From positions 1-64,000 of the forward strand of contig NZ_JAVBXS010000066.1 in assembly GCF_030824435.1 (NCBI RefSeq): 64,000 bases of DNA, given 5' to 3'. The notes under the pieces are model-generated. The model did not search any database and was not told where the DNA came from. It saw only the letters and a program-made list of their open reading frames with translations. This DNA is from Rheinheimera sp. GTDB taxonomy: Bacteria > Pseudomonadota > Gammaproteobacteria > Enterobacterales > Alteromonadaceae. Shown piece by piece: positions 54,278 through 63,943 of the stretch (positions within the stretch are counted from its first letter, which is position 1; every line of letters starts with the position of its first letter). The translations under genes and the position numbers were made by a program.

Positions 54278-56866
54278 TTATTGTGCTGCGCTCCATAACA
54301 GTGCTTTATGGATCACTGCCTGATTCAGCGGGCCGGTGCGACCCCCTTTACCGCCGGTATAAAGTTCAAAATGTTGCAGATAACTCATATTAAAACCGTC
54401 AACTATGCTGATTTGACACACAGTGCCTGCCTTGGCCTCGAAGCTGGCGGCGGTGGAAAGTCCGGCTTCAGTTGCTGTTGCCAGGTGTGGCATCACCAAA
54501 GTGCTTTGTTGCAGTGGCATGACCGGACATTGCACCTGTGCTTGTTTCACCACAGCAGTGATACCTGTGTTGATAGGGCCGTTGTCGATAAAATATTCAA
54601 GCGCCAGCCGCTGTGTGCCGCTGTGGCTGATAGTGGCTTCAAATTGCAGTTGTTGTTCCGGCAACCCCCAGTTTTTAAACACCGGCACTCCCAGATAGTC
54701 GCTGGCAATGAGGTCGTTGCTTAGTAATGTCTGGCCAGCGACAAACTGCTGTTTTGTGGTTTCGGTGCAGACAGTGCGGCTTGGTAAAGACGTCAGGCCG
54801 GTGTCGGTATAACTTTGTACCAGTGCATAACATTGAGAGTTTTTGTGCTGTTCTTTGTCCTGATAATGATCCCGCTGTTTTTTCAGCTGCACTTTGGCGC
54901 CGTTTTTATACAAGGTAAAACGGGTTTTATGTTCACCATTGGCGTCAAAATGCAGTACAGCCTGGCCTTTTTCATTGCTGCTCAGGCTGAGCTGTGGTTG
55001 TTTTGGTGCAAACAATGCCCTCTGTTCGGCCGTGCTCAGTTTGGCCGGGTCGGCCACTTTTAACAGCCGCGGCTGCTGGTTCTGCTGCAGCACTGGTGTC
55101 AGCACCATGTCGATATTGTTCTCTTCTGTTGAAAAATCATCCAGTTGCAATTGCAGCTGATGCGGGCCTGTCAGGGGTTGTTCCACATCATTGATGCTGA
55201 TTTTTGCCAGCCGGTAACTGTGTTGTTTAGTGGCTTTGCCGTCAAAACGTAAAGTCAGTTGTAATCTGCTGCTGCCAAGGCGCAGGTTTTCCAGTTTCAG
55301 CCCGTCACCAAGCTGTAAATCCTGCGCCAGCTGCGCCGGAATAAAAGGGTTGAGTTGCAGGCTGCGACCAGAGACAGCCACACCAAACAAAGCGTTGACC
55401 ACAAAATCATGATAAGCCGCCACTGACCATAGCTGGCGCTCTGAGTTAATGACTGGGCCTGATAATTCGCCATCAGCCACATGGGCTTTTTGGCTGAGCC
55501 ATTCCAGATTTTCCATATTGGATAAGTTAAAAGCGGCGCCCTGAAATAACGACATCGCAATTTTGTGAAACAGTTCAGCATGTTGTTGTGACTTGGCGGC
55601 TCTTAACGCATAAGCGCTGACAAAGGGCCACAAGGCTCTGTTGTGGTAAATCGGAATTTGTTGTTTGGCCGGAAAAAACACCGGTGGCCCGGCCTGGGTC
55701 AGCGGGTAATTTTGTAAAATCTGACCCGCTTGTGCTGCGGATGCGACCTGATGATTGATGGCCAGCGCCAAACCTAATAAATCATATTGTTGCACCGGCA
55801 TAGGGTTATATTCTTCACCGAGATAACTGGCGTACAAACCTTGTTCTGCCAGCCAAAACGACTGGTTAATGGCGGTTTTCAGCTCATCGGCCCAAAGCGC
55901 AAATTGTGCCGCAGCCGCTGGTTCCTGCGTTTTGGCGGCCTCGGCCACAGCTTTAAGAGCAGCGTAATGCAACACATTGGTAGACAGTGCATAAGACTGC
56001 GCCAGATAGCGGGTGTCTTTGGCAGTCCAGTCCGGATAATTTTGTTCACGCCAGTCTAAAAAAGAAGTTTCACCACGGTACAAACCCAGTTTTTCACTGA
56101 AGATATATTGTCTGTCCTGCAGCAAGGTGTTTTTGGCGATGGGGTACCATTGTGCTTGCCAGGCTTGTTGTGTTTCAGTGCTGCTGCTGTCAGCCATGGC
56201 ATTTAACGTCAGGCCACTGGCCGCCAAAATCCACACCACCCGATCTGAACTGACCGGCCAGCTGCCGCCAGAACCGGTGTCTTGTAAAGCCACTTCAATA
56301 GGGGATACCTGACGTGCTATCAGCTCGGGCCGAACTTTGGAGGTTTTAAATAACAATGAATTGCGGGCGCGTTCAGGGTCGAGATAACCCAAACCTAAAT
56401 CCAGGCTGTAGGACAGGTCCCTGGTCCAGACATAATGCCATTTGGCGCCGGTTTCAAAACAAGGGCAGGGTACTGCTTGTTGATCATTAAAACCCCAGTC
56501 GGTAATTTCACTGACACTGTTTTGCTTTTTTTCCTGTTGTGCCAGGCTGAACAGCGCATCAAACAACACATTCTTGCTGCGTACCTGTAAGTCATCAGCA
56601 GTGACATTCAGCGTTTTACCAGATGAAACAGCGGCTTGTGTTGTCTCATCGGCTTTTTCTGCGGTATCGGTTTTGGCCAGCGGCATAGCGTCACTGCGCA
56701 GTTTAAATTCACGTTGACCATCAGGCAGCAACAAAGCGTCCACACTGACCTTGCCAAATTTATTGCCATATTGCCGTTGTTGCTGGCTGGCTTCGCCGTC
56801 GGCCCGGGCAGCAAAGCTCAGGCTAAGCAGTGTAGAAAGAAGTCCCAAAGCAAAATAAGAGCGCAT
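54278..56866 (-). CDS. exported six-hairpin glycosidase-like protein
   Basis: 862 residues. ATG 56866 is preceded by AGG at seven bases and begins a signal peptide (LLSTLLSLSFAARADG). The middle region (about 165-520) is an (alpha/alpha)6 toroid: AKWHYVWTRDLSYSLDLGLGYLD, QDTGSGGSWPVSSDRVVW and a late GELSGPVINSERQLWSVAAYHDFV with acidic residues suited to catalysis. A beta-sandwich C-terminal third follows. It resembles glycogen-debranching or alpha-rhamnosidase-type enzymes, but the substrate is not clear. It is periplasmic or secreted. Confidence 0.82.
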   Translation of the reverse strand: MRSYFALGLLSTLLSLSFAARADGEASQQQRQYGNKFGKVSVDALLLPDGQREFKLRSDAMPLAKTDTAEKADETTQAAVSSGKTLNVTADDLQVRSKNVLFDALFSLAQQEKKQNSVSEITDWGFNDQQAVPCPCFETGAKWHYVWTRDLSYSLDLGLGYLDPERARNSLLFKTSKVRPELIARQVSPIEVALQDTGSGGSWPVSSDRVVWILAASGLTLNAMADSSSTETQQAWQAQWYPIAKNTLLQDRQYIFSEKLGLYRGETSFLDWREQNYPDWTAKDTRYLAQSYALSTNVLHYAALKAVAEAAKTQEPAAAAQFALWADELKTAINQSFWLAEQGLYASYLGEEYNPMPVQQYDLLGLALAINHQVASAAQAGQILQNYPLTQAGPPVFFPAKQQIPIYHNRALWPFVSAYALRAAKSQQHAELFHKIAMSLFQGAAFNLSNMENLEWLSQKAHVADGELSGPVINSERQLWSVAAYHDFVVNALFGVAVSGRSLQLNPFIPAQLAQDLQLGDGLKLENLRLGSSRLQLTLRFDGKATKQHSYRLAKISINDVEQPLTGPHQLQLQLDDFSTEENNIDMVLTPVLQQNQQPRLLKVADPAKLSTAEQRALFAPKQPQLSLSSNEKGQAVLHFDANGEHKTRFTLYKNGAKVQLKKQRDHYQDKEQHKNSQCYALVQSYTDTGLTSLPSRTVCTETTKQQFVAGQTLLSNDLIASDYLGVPVFKNWGLPEQQLQFEATISHSGTQRLALEYFIDNGPINTGITAVVKQAQVQCPVMPLQQSTLVMPHLATATEAGLSTAASFEAKAGTVCQISIVDGFNMSYLQHFELYTGGKGGRTGPLNQAVIHKALLWSAAQ

Positions 56867-57143
56867 ATGCATACCTGTCCTTGCCGATGTCCGAACCGAT
56901 AGAGTCGGCTTGAGTTTAACAGGCTCTGTGACAGTAGTGTATGGTTCAGGGGACAAAAAAACGCCGCCAGGCAAAGGCTTAGCAAAATGTTTACAAATAA
57001 CCTGAGCTGTATTGCTGAGCTGGCCTTGTGTTGTTACCTCAGGGCTGCCCTGGCGTTGTATTTTTATCAGCAGCACTGCGTTGCAGGCCCATAAATTGTG
57101 GCGCTGAGCGATAAATCAGGCAGTGTGCTCAGGCAACAGCGGG

Positions 57144-57617
57144 TTATGTTGCAGCTGCGTGCTGGCCCGACAAAATGGCCTGACGTTCTGCTTCAGTTAA
57201 AATTGCGGTCAGGGCGGTGCGTCTGCGGTATTTGCGGCTTTGTGCATCGTCGCTAAGCAGGGCCTGTCGAAATAACACAGGCTGTTCCAGCTGCAATAAC
57301 GCCGAACTCCAGAACAGGTATTCGTTATGGCGCAGCAGCCCCTGCTGATAACGTTGGTCGAGCTGCGCCAAAATACGATTGGCATGGCTGGGTTCTGCCA
57401 GCATTTTTTCGACCATCGCCTGATGCAGCAGCCAAATTTGTTGGTCTCTGTGCTGCTGGCTGGCTGAAGATTTGTTGGGATTGCGTCTGTTTTGGCGTGA
57501 TTTGGGTTGCCAGGCCGGCACACTGTTGAGCTTGCGGCTGGGTTTTAACGCTGCCATTGGCGTTTGTGCTGCCACTGCAGTGGTATTGTTGATGTTGGCT
57601 GTTTTGCTGTTACTCAT
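57144..57617 (-). CDS. uncharacterised basic protein downstream of dnaE2
   Basis: 157 residues. A low-complexity Asn/Arg/Lys-rich N-terminus (about 1-55) precedes a helical region (QQIWLLHQAMVEKMLAEPSHANRILAQLDQRYQQ ...). No family recognised. It starts 35 bases after the dnaE2 stop on the same strand with no terminator between, so it may be the fourth gene of the SOS operon. Confidence 0.65.
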   Translation of the reverse strand: MSNSKTANINNTTAVAAQTPMAALKPSRKLNSVPAWQPKSRQNRRNPNKSSASQQHRDQQIWLLHQAMVEKMLAEPSHANRILAQLDQRYQQGLLRHNEYLFWSSALLQLEQPVLFRQALLSDDAQSRKYRRRTALTAILTEAERQAILSGQHAAAT

Positions 57618-57652
57618 CAGTCCAAAGGGCCTTGTTCATGGATTTTGTTTAT

Positions 57653-60600
57653 TTAGTGAAAGTTTCGTGACTGAGCTGCCAGTGCCGGCAGGCAGTGATC
57701 CAGACTTTGTAGTTGCCCGGCTATCAGATGGATCACTTCACCACTGCGTTGTAACTGTCCTGAGACGGCTAAAATCCGGCTGGTTAAAAAAGCGGTTTTA
57801 TCACGTTGGGCTATGGTGCGCCACACCACCACATTCACTAATCCTGTTTCATCTTCCAGTGTGATAAAAGTGACACCGCCTGCAGTGCCCGGGCTTTGCC
57901 GGCAGGTAACCAAACCTGCCACCCTGACCGGCAGCTGATTGGCAAGCTGGGGCAAATCTGTGGCTTTATGGCACCTTTTTAATAAACCGGCCTGACGCAA
58001 TAAACCAAGCGGATGTTCCGCAAGGCAAAGCCCCAGATGCTGATAGTCTTCCAGCAGGTTGACAAGCGCTGCCGGCGCTGGCAGTGGGCATTCTGCTGTG
58101 TTGGGCACACTCTGTTGTGTTGCTGTTGTGACTATCGCTGCGCCAGGTGTTGTTACCGTAACAATGCCGGCAGTGGTTTCTGTTGCACGCTCTGCAAAGT
58201 CAGCTGTCAGGTTGGCAAAAAGCGGCAGATCTTCGAGTTTATCCTGCAATTGCCAGCGGCTGGCATAACGGTGGCCACAAAGCTGCTGCAGCGCACCGGC
58301 ACTGGCCAGTTTATCAAGTTCAGCTTTGCCAACGCCGCTTTGTCTCAGCGCTGCTAAAGACAAAAAGCCGCCGGCAGGACGCTGCTTGAGCAGCAGTTCT
58401 ATATTGGTTTGCTGTAAACCTTTGACCAGTCTGAGCCCAAGCCGCAAGGCCGGGCCTGTGCTTTGTTGTTCTATCTGGTGGTCAAAAACTGAATGCTGGA
58501 TACACACCGGCAATACCCTGATGCCTTGTTTTTTGGCATCCTGTACCAGTTGAGACACACTATAAAAACCCATAGGTAAGCTATTGAGTAAACTCGTAAA
58601 AAACTCCAGCGGATAATAATATTTCAGCCAGGCCGAAGCATAAGCCAACAAGGCAAAACTGGCCGAATGAGATTCCGGAAAACCATATTCGCCAAAACCA
58701 CAAATTTGCTGAAAAATTTGTTCGGCATAACTCCGGCTGTAGCCGCGCGCCAGCATGCCCTGAATCAGTTTGGGTCTGAATTGCTCCAGCTCACCGGTTT
58801 TTTTCCAGCTGGCCATGGCCCGACGCAGCTGGTCGGCTTCACCACCACTAAAACCTGCGGCCACCATCGCCAGTTTAATCACCTGCTCCTGAAAAATAGG
58901 CACACCCATGGTGCGGCCCAGTACCTGCTCCAGCTCTCTGGACGGATAACTGACCGCTTCCAGGCCGGCACGGCGGCGTAAAAAAGGGTGCACCATATCC
59001 CCCTGAATAGGGCCTGGCCGCACTATGGCTATCTGGATCACCAGATCATAAAAACAAGCCGGTTTTAACCTGGGTAACATGCTCATCTGGGCGCGGGATT
59101 CAATCTGAAAAAGCCCCACAGTGTTGGCATGTTGGATCATCTGATATACCGCCGGATCATCTCCTGTGTTGCTGATATCGGCCAGTGTCAGCTGTTGCTG
59201 TTGTGTTGTATTCACCAACTGCAGGCATTTTTTCAGCGCACTGAGCATGCCAAGCGCCAATATATCCACCTTAAGCAGCCCAAGAGTTTCCAGATCGTCT
59301 TTATCCCACTGGATCACTGTACGTTCAGTCATGCTGGCGTTTTCTACCGGCACCAGCTCGTACAAAGGGCCTGCTGAAATGACAAAACCACCGACATGTT
59401 GTGATAAATGTCTTGGAAAACCGCGGATTTGTTCTATCAGGCTGATCAGTTGCTGACTTTTTGCTGATTGAAGATCAAGCCCGCTTGTTGAGAGCTGTTG
59501 CCACCAGCTTTGACTGTTGTCGCGCCTGTTAATTTGCAACAGCCATTGTTCCAGCTGCAGCGGATGAAAACCCAAAGCTTTCCCTACATCACGCAAGCTG
59601 CTGCGAAAACGATAACTCACTACAGTTGCGGCCAAAGCCGCTCTTTGCCGGCCATATTTATGGTAAATATACTGAATAACTTCTTCGCGTCTTTCGTGTT
59701 CAAAATCCACATCAATATCCGGTGGTTCGGCCCGCTCTTTGGAAATAAAACGTTCAAACAGCACCGAAATTTTGCGTGGATCCACAGCTGTAATACCCAG
59801 GCAATAACACACCACTGAGTTGGCGGCAGAGCCCCGACCCTGATACAAAATATGCTGACTTTTGGCAAACTGCACCAGATCGGCAATGGTCAGAAAATAA
59901 TAGGGATAATTGAGCTCATCAATCAGCGCCATTTCTTTGTTGATGAGTTGCTGAATGTCGGCCGGTATACCAGCAGGAAAACGTTCCCTGGCACCTTGTT
60001 GCACCAACTGCTGCAGATAATCCATAGCACTGCTGCCTTGTGGCACCAGCTCTGCCGGATATTCGTATTGCAATGAACCCAGACTAAAGTGACACAAGTC
60101 GGCAATGTGGCAGCTTTGAGCAAGCAGTGGGGCACTAAACAGCCGCTGTAACTTAGCAATGGGTCTTAAACAACGTTCGGCGTTGGCAGCAAGGGCATAA
60201 CCGGCCTGTTCGACAGTGGTGCCAAGCCGGATGGCCGTCAGCACATGCTGCAGTGGCAACATAGTGGCCTGATGCATCAGCACAGCACCCACAGCACAAC
60301 AAGGCAGCTGAAACTCAGCAGCCAGCGTCTGGCAATGTTGCTGATAACTGGCGTCAGTTGGGGTTAATAATCTTTGTTGGCCAAGATAAAGCCGCTTTTT
60401 AAAATGTTTAACCAGCCAGCGCCCCCAACGTTCGTCATGCTGATCCCCTTGTGGCAACCACAACACCAGGCAATATTGGCAGCTTTTTAAATCCCAGATA
60501 TTCAGCTGATATTGGCCTTTGGTCGCACGACGGCGGGCATTGCTGATAATACGGCATAGTTCAGCATAGGCGGCGCGGCAAGGGCAAAGCAGCACCAGTT

Positions 60601-60826
60601 GTAAGTCGGGTGGCAATTTCAGCAAAGAACCCACAATAAGTTTCAGTGGCAATTGTTGGTCGCGGATCTGCCGGTAAGCTCTGACCACACCGGCCACCGA
60701 ACATTCGTCAGTGATGGCAAGTGCCTGATAACCCAGCTGATGAGCGGTATTCACCAGTTGCTCCGGGCTGGAGGCGCCGGTCAAAAAAGAAAAATTGCTT
60801 TGGCAAAACAGTTCGGCATATTGCAT
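57653..60826 (-). CDS. dnaE2: error-prone DNA polymerase III alpha, DnaE2
   Basis: 1057 residues. A PHP domain opens the protein (FLTGASSPEQLVNTAHQLGY, ITDECSVAGVVRAYRQ). The polymerase catalytic motif PPDIDVDFEHERREE is near 368, followed by the tandem HhH region and a C-terminal OB fold (VRVAGLVTCRQSPGTAGGVTFITLEDETG). Its start overlaps the imuB stop as TGATG, so it is coupled. It performs translesion synthesis with ImuA and ImuB. Confidence 0.96.
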   Translation of the reverse strand: MQYAELFCQSNFSFLTGASSPEQLVNTAHQLGYQALAITDECSVAGVVRAYRQIRDQQLPLKLIVGSLLKLPPDLQLVLLCPCRAAYAELCRIISNARRRATKGQYQLNIWDLKSCQYCLVLWLPQGDQHDERWGRWLVKHFKKRLYLGQQRLLTPTDASYQQHCQTLAAEFQLPCCAVGAVLMHQATMLPLQHVLTAIRLGTTVEQAGYALAANAERCLRPIAKLQRLFSAPLLAQSCHIADLCHFSLGSLQYEYPAELVPQGSSAMDYLQQLVQQGARERFPAGIPADIQQLINKEMALIDELNYPYYFLTIADLVQFAKSQHILYQGRGSAANSVVCYCLGITAVDPRKISVLFERFISKERAEPPDIDVDFEHERREEVIQYIYHKYGRQRAALAATVVSYRFRSSLRDVGKALGFHPLQLEQWLLQINRRDNSQSWWQQLSTSGLDLQSAKSQQLISLIEQIRGFPRHLSQHVGGFVISAGPLYELVPVENASMTERTVIQWDKDDLETLGLLKVDILALGMLSALKKCLQLVNTTQQQQLTLADISNTGDDPAVYQMIQHANTVGLFQIESRAQMSMLPRLKPACFYDLVIQIAIVRPGPIQGDMVHPFLRRRAGLEAVSYPSRELEQVLGRTMGVPIFQEQVIKLAMVAAGFSGGEADQLRRAMASWKKTGELEQFRPKLIQGMLARGYSRSYAEQIFQQICGFGEYGFPESHSASFALLAYASAWLKYYYPLEFFTSLLNSLPMGFYSVSQLVQDAKKQGIRVLPVCIQHSVFDHQIEQQSTGPALRLGLRLVKGLQQTNIELLLKQRPAGGFLSLAALRQSGVGKAELDKLASAGALQQLCGHRYASRWQLQDKLEDLPLFANLTADFAERATETTAGIVTVTTPGAAIVTTATQQSVPNTAECPLPAPAALVNLLEDYQHLGLCLAEHPLGLLRQAGLLKRCHKATDLPQLANQLPVRVAGLVTCRQSPGTAGGVTFITLEDETGLVNVVVWRTIAQRDKTAFLTSRILAVSGQLQRSGEVIHLIAGQLQSLDHCLPALAAQSRNFH

Positions 60827-62421
60827 CAGGCAAAATACCCCTCGAGATACCAGCCGGTTTTGTCTTTAAACAGCCAGCACCACTGACCCTGTGCATTACG
60901 GCCAATCTGATAATCCCGTTCTATGGCTTGGCCATCCCACCAGCCACTGACAATACGCTCGATTCCTGGCTGTAACTCAACCTGCGCTTGCAGTGGCACA
61001 GGCTCAGTCAATAACAATGCAGGCCTTAATAACGGCGGCTGTGTTATCGCTTGGTGTTGTTTGGTCAAAGTATTAGGCTGCGGCTTTGACTGGCCGTAGT
61101 GTCTGGTCATGTTGCTGCTGTGTGCAGGTAATGACAGGCACTGGTTGGCTTTGAATGGCCGGTGCTCTGCAACAGTGTTGAGCTGGAACAGTTGTTGTGG
61201 GCCAAATTTGGCCAGCAATAACGACTGCAGCTGTGCCGTAGTCAGCGCTCCCAAAGAGCGGTCAAATAATGCCAGCGCTTGCTCTGGCCGCAGGCAAGAT
61301 TGCAGGGCACAGAGTTCTAGTTGTATTACAGGCGCCTTGAGCTTGAGCTGCTCCAGTCGCAGCTGACATAAACTGAGCCAGCGCTGATGTTGATATTCGC
61401 CCTGAGCTGACTGAATATGCAGCTCAATTGGCTCACCTTCCCGCAGGATCAGTTGCAGCTGCAGCAAATAACAATGTTGTGCTCTTTGTTGCAGATAAGT
61501 CTGCAATTTTTTTAATAATAAGGTCAGTGGGCCTTGCAGTTGCGCCACATATTCACATTGATACAGCAGTTCCAGCTTGTCAGAAAACAACTCCGGTGGT
61601 TGATAAAAGTCCAGCTTGGCAGGACGCAGGCCCGTTAATTCCTGCAGATATAACCACAGACTTTTTGGGAAACGCCGGCCAAGTTCAGCAGTTGGTAATG
61701 CCAGCAACTGCTCCAGCCTGACAATACCAAGGGCGTTAAGTTGTTGTAGCACTGCTGTGGGTAACGGGCTTGCCGCTAAAGCGCATAGCGCCGGATTTGC
61801 GCCTTGTAAAAGGCTTGCCAGCTGTTGCAGCTCTGGTGAAACTTCAGGCCGTGCAGGTTGTGCATGCTCTGATTTGTGCTGCGCTGTTGTCCCAAACGCC
61901 TGCGCCGGTAACAATGGCAAGGGTAAAGGCTGATCAAAAGCCAATAAACGGGCGGCCGCAGCTGTTGTGCCAGCACCAAGCAGAATTTGCAGCCCGGGCA
62001 GTTGTTGACGCAGCAGCTGTAATAAAGCTGGGAAGCCGCCATATAACTGCAACACCGGATCAACCCTGAGCCATAAAGATGCCGGTGGGTCCAATGCTAT
62101 ATCCCCACAAAATTGATAAAGCAAAACAGCAATCTGCTGTAGCTGGTTGTGTTCTAGCTCAGGTTGATAGGGCAACAACTGCACTTCTGCACATAATGCA
62201 CAGGCCAGACTGATGTTATGTCCCTGGCGAATACCGGCCTCTGTTGCGGCCTGATTTAACTGGCACACCTGCAGGTTTTGATTGTCTATCAGACAAATAG
62301 CCCGGTTTTGTTGCTTGTTTGCTGTTGTTGCAGGCCCGGTGCAGTCAGGGGCTACTGCTTCCTGATACAACAAATCAAGTTGTAATGAGGCAAAACGCAG
62401 ATATAACCAAAGCGCGTTCAT
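60826..62421 (-). CDS. imuB: ImuB, Y-family polymerase-like mutasome subunit
   Basis: 531 residues. The N-terminus MNALWLYLRFASLQLDLLYQ and the segment NQNLQVCQLNQAATEAGIRQGHNISLACALCAEVQLLP match ImuB, a catalytically inactive Y-family relative; the acidic triad of active polymerases is not obvious. It docks DnaE2 onto the beta clamp. The stop shares one base with the dnaE2 start; the imuA stop is ten bases upstream. Confidence 0.93.
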   Translation of the reverse strand: MNALWLYLRFASLQLDLLYQEAVAPDCTGPATTANKQQNRAICLIDNQNLQVCQLNQAATEAGIRQGHNISLACALCAEVQLLPYQPELEHNQLQQIAVLLYQFCGDIALDPPASLWLRVDPVLQLYGGFPALLQLLRQQLPGLQILLGAGTTAAAARLLAFDQPLPLPLLPAQAFGTTAQHKSEHAQPARPEVSPELQQLASLLQGANPALCALAASPLPTAVLQQLNALGIVRLEQLLALPTAELGRRFPKSLWLYLQELTGLRPAKLDFYQPPELFSDKLELLYQCEYVAQLQGPLTLLLKKLQTYLQQRAQHCYLLQLQLILREGEPIELHIQSAQGEYQHQRWLSLCQLRLEQLKLKAPVIQLELCALQSCLRPEQALALFDRSLGALTTAQLQSLLLAKFGPQQLFQLNTVAEHRPFKANQCLSLPAHSSNMTRHYGQSKPQPNTLTKQHQAITQPPLLRPALLLTEPVPLQAQVELQPGIERIVSGWWDGQAIERDYQIGRNAQGQWCWLFKDKTGWYLEGYFA

Positions 62422-62431
62422 GCTTTGTGCC

Positions 62432-63151
62432 TCAGGCCGTCTGGCTCAACAGCGTTGCTGCAGTTTGGTCTGCGGCAGAGGGGGTGGCTGCTGGCTGGTG
62501 TGAATGCCGCTGTGTTGTCACAAGAGGCAAACACAGTTGTGGATAATGCCGTTGCCAGTCGAGCAACAGCCGGCCTCTGGGGCTGCCTCCTCTGCGTTTT
62601 AAAATATCAATAGCAAGACCCTGGCGATCAGCATTGAGCCTCAGGCTAAGGGCAACTGGTAACGCTAGTTGTTGTTGTGGCGTTCTTAATAAGATATGGC
62701 TGCATTTTCCCTGTTCAGCACAAAGTTGCAGCCTTTTTAGTTGTGCCACTGAAAGTGTTGATTGCCACTGCAACACAGTACTGCAACAACCACTTTTTAA
62801 GCAGACTTCAGCGGCCCAAAAGGCTTCTTTGGCATGTTGCGGTTTGAGGATCAACAGTTGCGACAACAGAATGCCTGCCTGTTCCAGCATCTGAGCACTC
62901 AGCTGCGCCGGAGGGGCAATACAAATCAGCATTTTATCTGCCTGTTGCAGCTGTTGCAGCAGTGGCAACAATAACCGCAGCTCCCCAATACCGGTCTGGC
63001 TTTGGATATCAATAACCGTATGTACTGGCCAGCCACCGGCCAGTGCCTGGTCTAATTCGGTAAAGCCAGTGCAGACAGCAGCTGCCTCTGGCTGAACTTC
63101 ATTCAGTCGCCAGACTTTTCCTGTGGCGGTGAGCATTGCCAAAGTGGACAT
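62432..63151 (-). CDS. imuA: ImuA, SulA-like mutasome subunit
   Basis: 239 residues. VCTGFTELDQALAGGWPVHTVIDIQSQTGIGELRLLLPLL is a degenerate RecA/SulA-type nucleotide fold, and ILKRRGGSPRGRLLLDW near the C-terminus is typical of ImuA. It is the first gene behind the LexA box. Confidence 0.92.
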   Translation of the reverse strand: MSTLAMLTATGKVWRLNEVQPEAAAVCTGFTELDQALAGGWPVHTVIDIQSQTGIGELRLLLPLLQQLQQADKMLICIAPPAQLSAQMLEQAGILLSQLLILKPQHAKEAFWAAEVCLKSGCCSTVLQWQSTLSVAQLKRLQLCAEQGKCSHILLRTPQQQLALPVALSLRLNADRQGLAIDILKRRGGSPRGRLLLDWQRHYPQLCLPLVTTQRHSHQPAATPSAADQTAATLLSQTA

Positions 63152-63169
63152 CTAAAACACTCAAAGTAA

Positions 63170-63185
63170 CTGTATATAAATACAG
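63170..63185 (-). promoter_or_regulatory. LexA (SOS) box
   Basis: CTGTATATAAATACAG matches the gammaproteobacterial consensus CTGT-N8-ACAG at every defined base. It is 19-34 bases upstream of the imuA start and overlaps the promoter, so LexA would block it. Confidence 0.95.
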
Positions 63186-63211
63186 TATACTGGACTTTAG
63201 TCAGAGTGCAA
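63184..63211 (-). promoter_or_regulatory. sigma-70 promoter of imuA-imuB-dnaE2
   Basis: On the minus strand TTGCAC (63211-63206) and TATACT (63189-63184) are 16 bases apart. The -10 box abuts the LexA box. Confidence 0.7.
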
Positions 63212-63500
63212 TTTGCATCTGTTGAGAGTACCGTGACCAGCTTGTAACAAATTGTTGGAGCACGCTTTAGTGCAGAGCCCGGCCGGTAATAAAAATCAGC
63301 GGCTTAAGCAACAGCCTGCCGTTCATCCCTGCTCTGTTGTTACATCGTAGATCGGCAAAATAACAACCTTTTACGCCAACCATGCAACTATTAAACGGAG
63401 TTCTGGCAGGCCATATCTGGTCATTTGCAATAGGGCAGTGCAGCACCAGAACCCGGGAGCCGCAGCAATGCGGTAAAAAATGGAATGAGACAGGAGTATC
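63186..63500. other. intergenic region between imuA and the last gene
   Basis: About 315 bases including the imu promoter upstream half and the promoter of the 63501 gene. No other element was recognised. Confidence 0.4.
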
Positions 63501-63887
63501 ATGATGCGAGTATTCAATTCAGTTCTGATTGGGCTCTGTTTGTTAGGCGCCAGTGCAACACAAGCTGCAGTTTATGTGGCTGCTGATAAGAGTCCGGCAA
63601 CCAGGTTATGTGTCAGCGCAGCCATGGACAGTGCGATAGGTTTTGTAATTAAGATGCGTGAAAGTAATATGTCACGTCCTTTTATTGCCAACCGCATTAC
63701 CTGTAATGGCAAAAATATTACCGCTTTTGCTTATGAAGCCGGTAACAGTAAAAATTATCAAAGGTTAAGCCGTTATCATCGGGGTTTTGTTGAAATCAGC
63801 GATCTGGCCAAAGCAACAATGCCGGAGCCAACAGGTGCTGTGATTGAAATTCAAGGTGGTAGTGTGGCTTTATTTGCCGGTAAATAA
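63501..63887 (+). CDS. secreted DUF3718-like protein
   Basis: 128 residues, ATG at 63501 with GGAG upstream (a second ATG follows directly). A signal peptide (ending ATQAAVY) precedes a small domain with CVSAAMDSAIGFVIKMRESNMSRPFIANRITCNGKNI, two cysteines likely bonded, which I think is the DUF3718 pattern. Function unknown. It ends at a terminator. Confidence 0.7.
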   Translation: MMRVFNSVLIGLCLLGASATQAAVYVAADKSPATRLCVSAAMDSAIGFVIKMRESNMSRPFIANRITCNGKNITAFAYEAGNSKNYQRLSRYHRGFVEISDLAKATMPEPTGAVIEIQGGSVALFAGK

Positions 63888-63912
63888 AGGGTTTTAATCG
63901 ATGTGTATTTTA

Positions 63913-63943
63913 TAATCCCCGGCTATATGCCGGGGTTATTTTT
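63913..63943 (+). terminator. terminator after the DUF3718-like gene
   Basis: CCCCGGC at 63917-63923 pairs with GCCGGGG at 63929-63935 around TATAT, followed by TTATTTTT. Confidence 0.88.
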
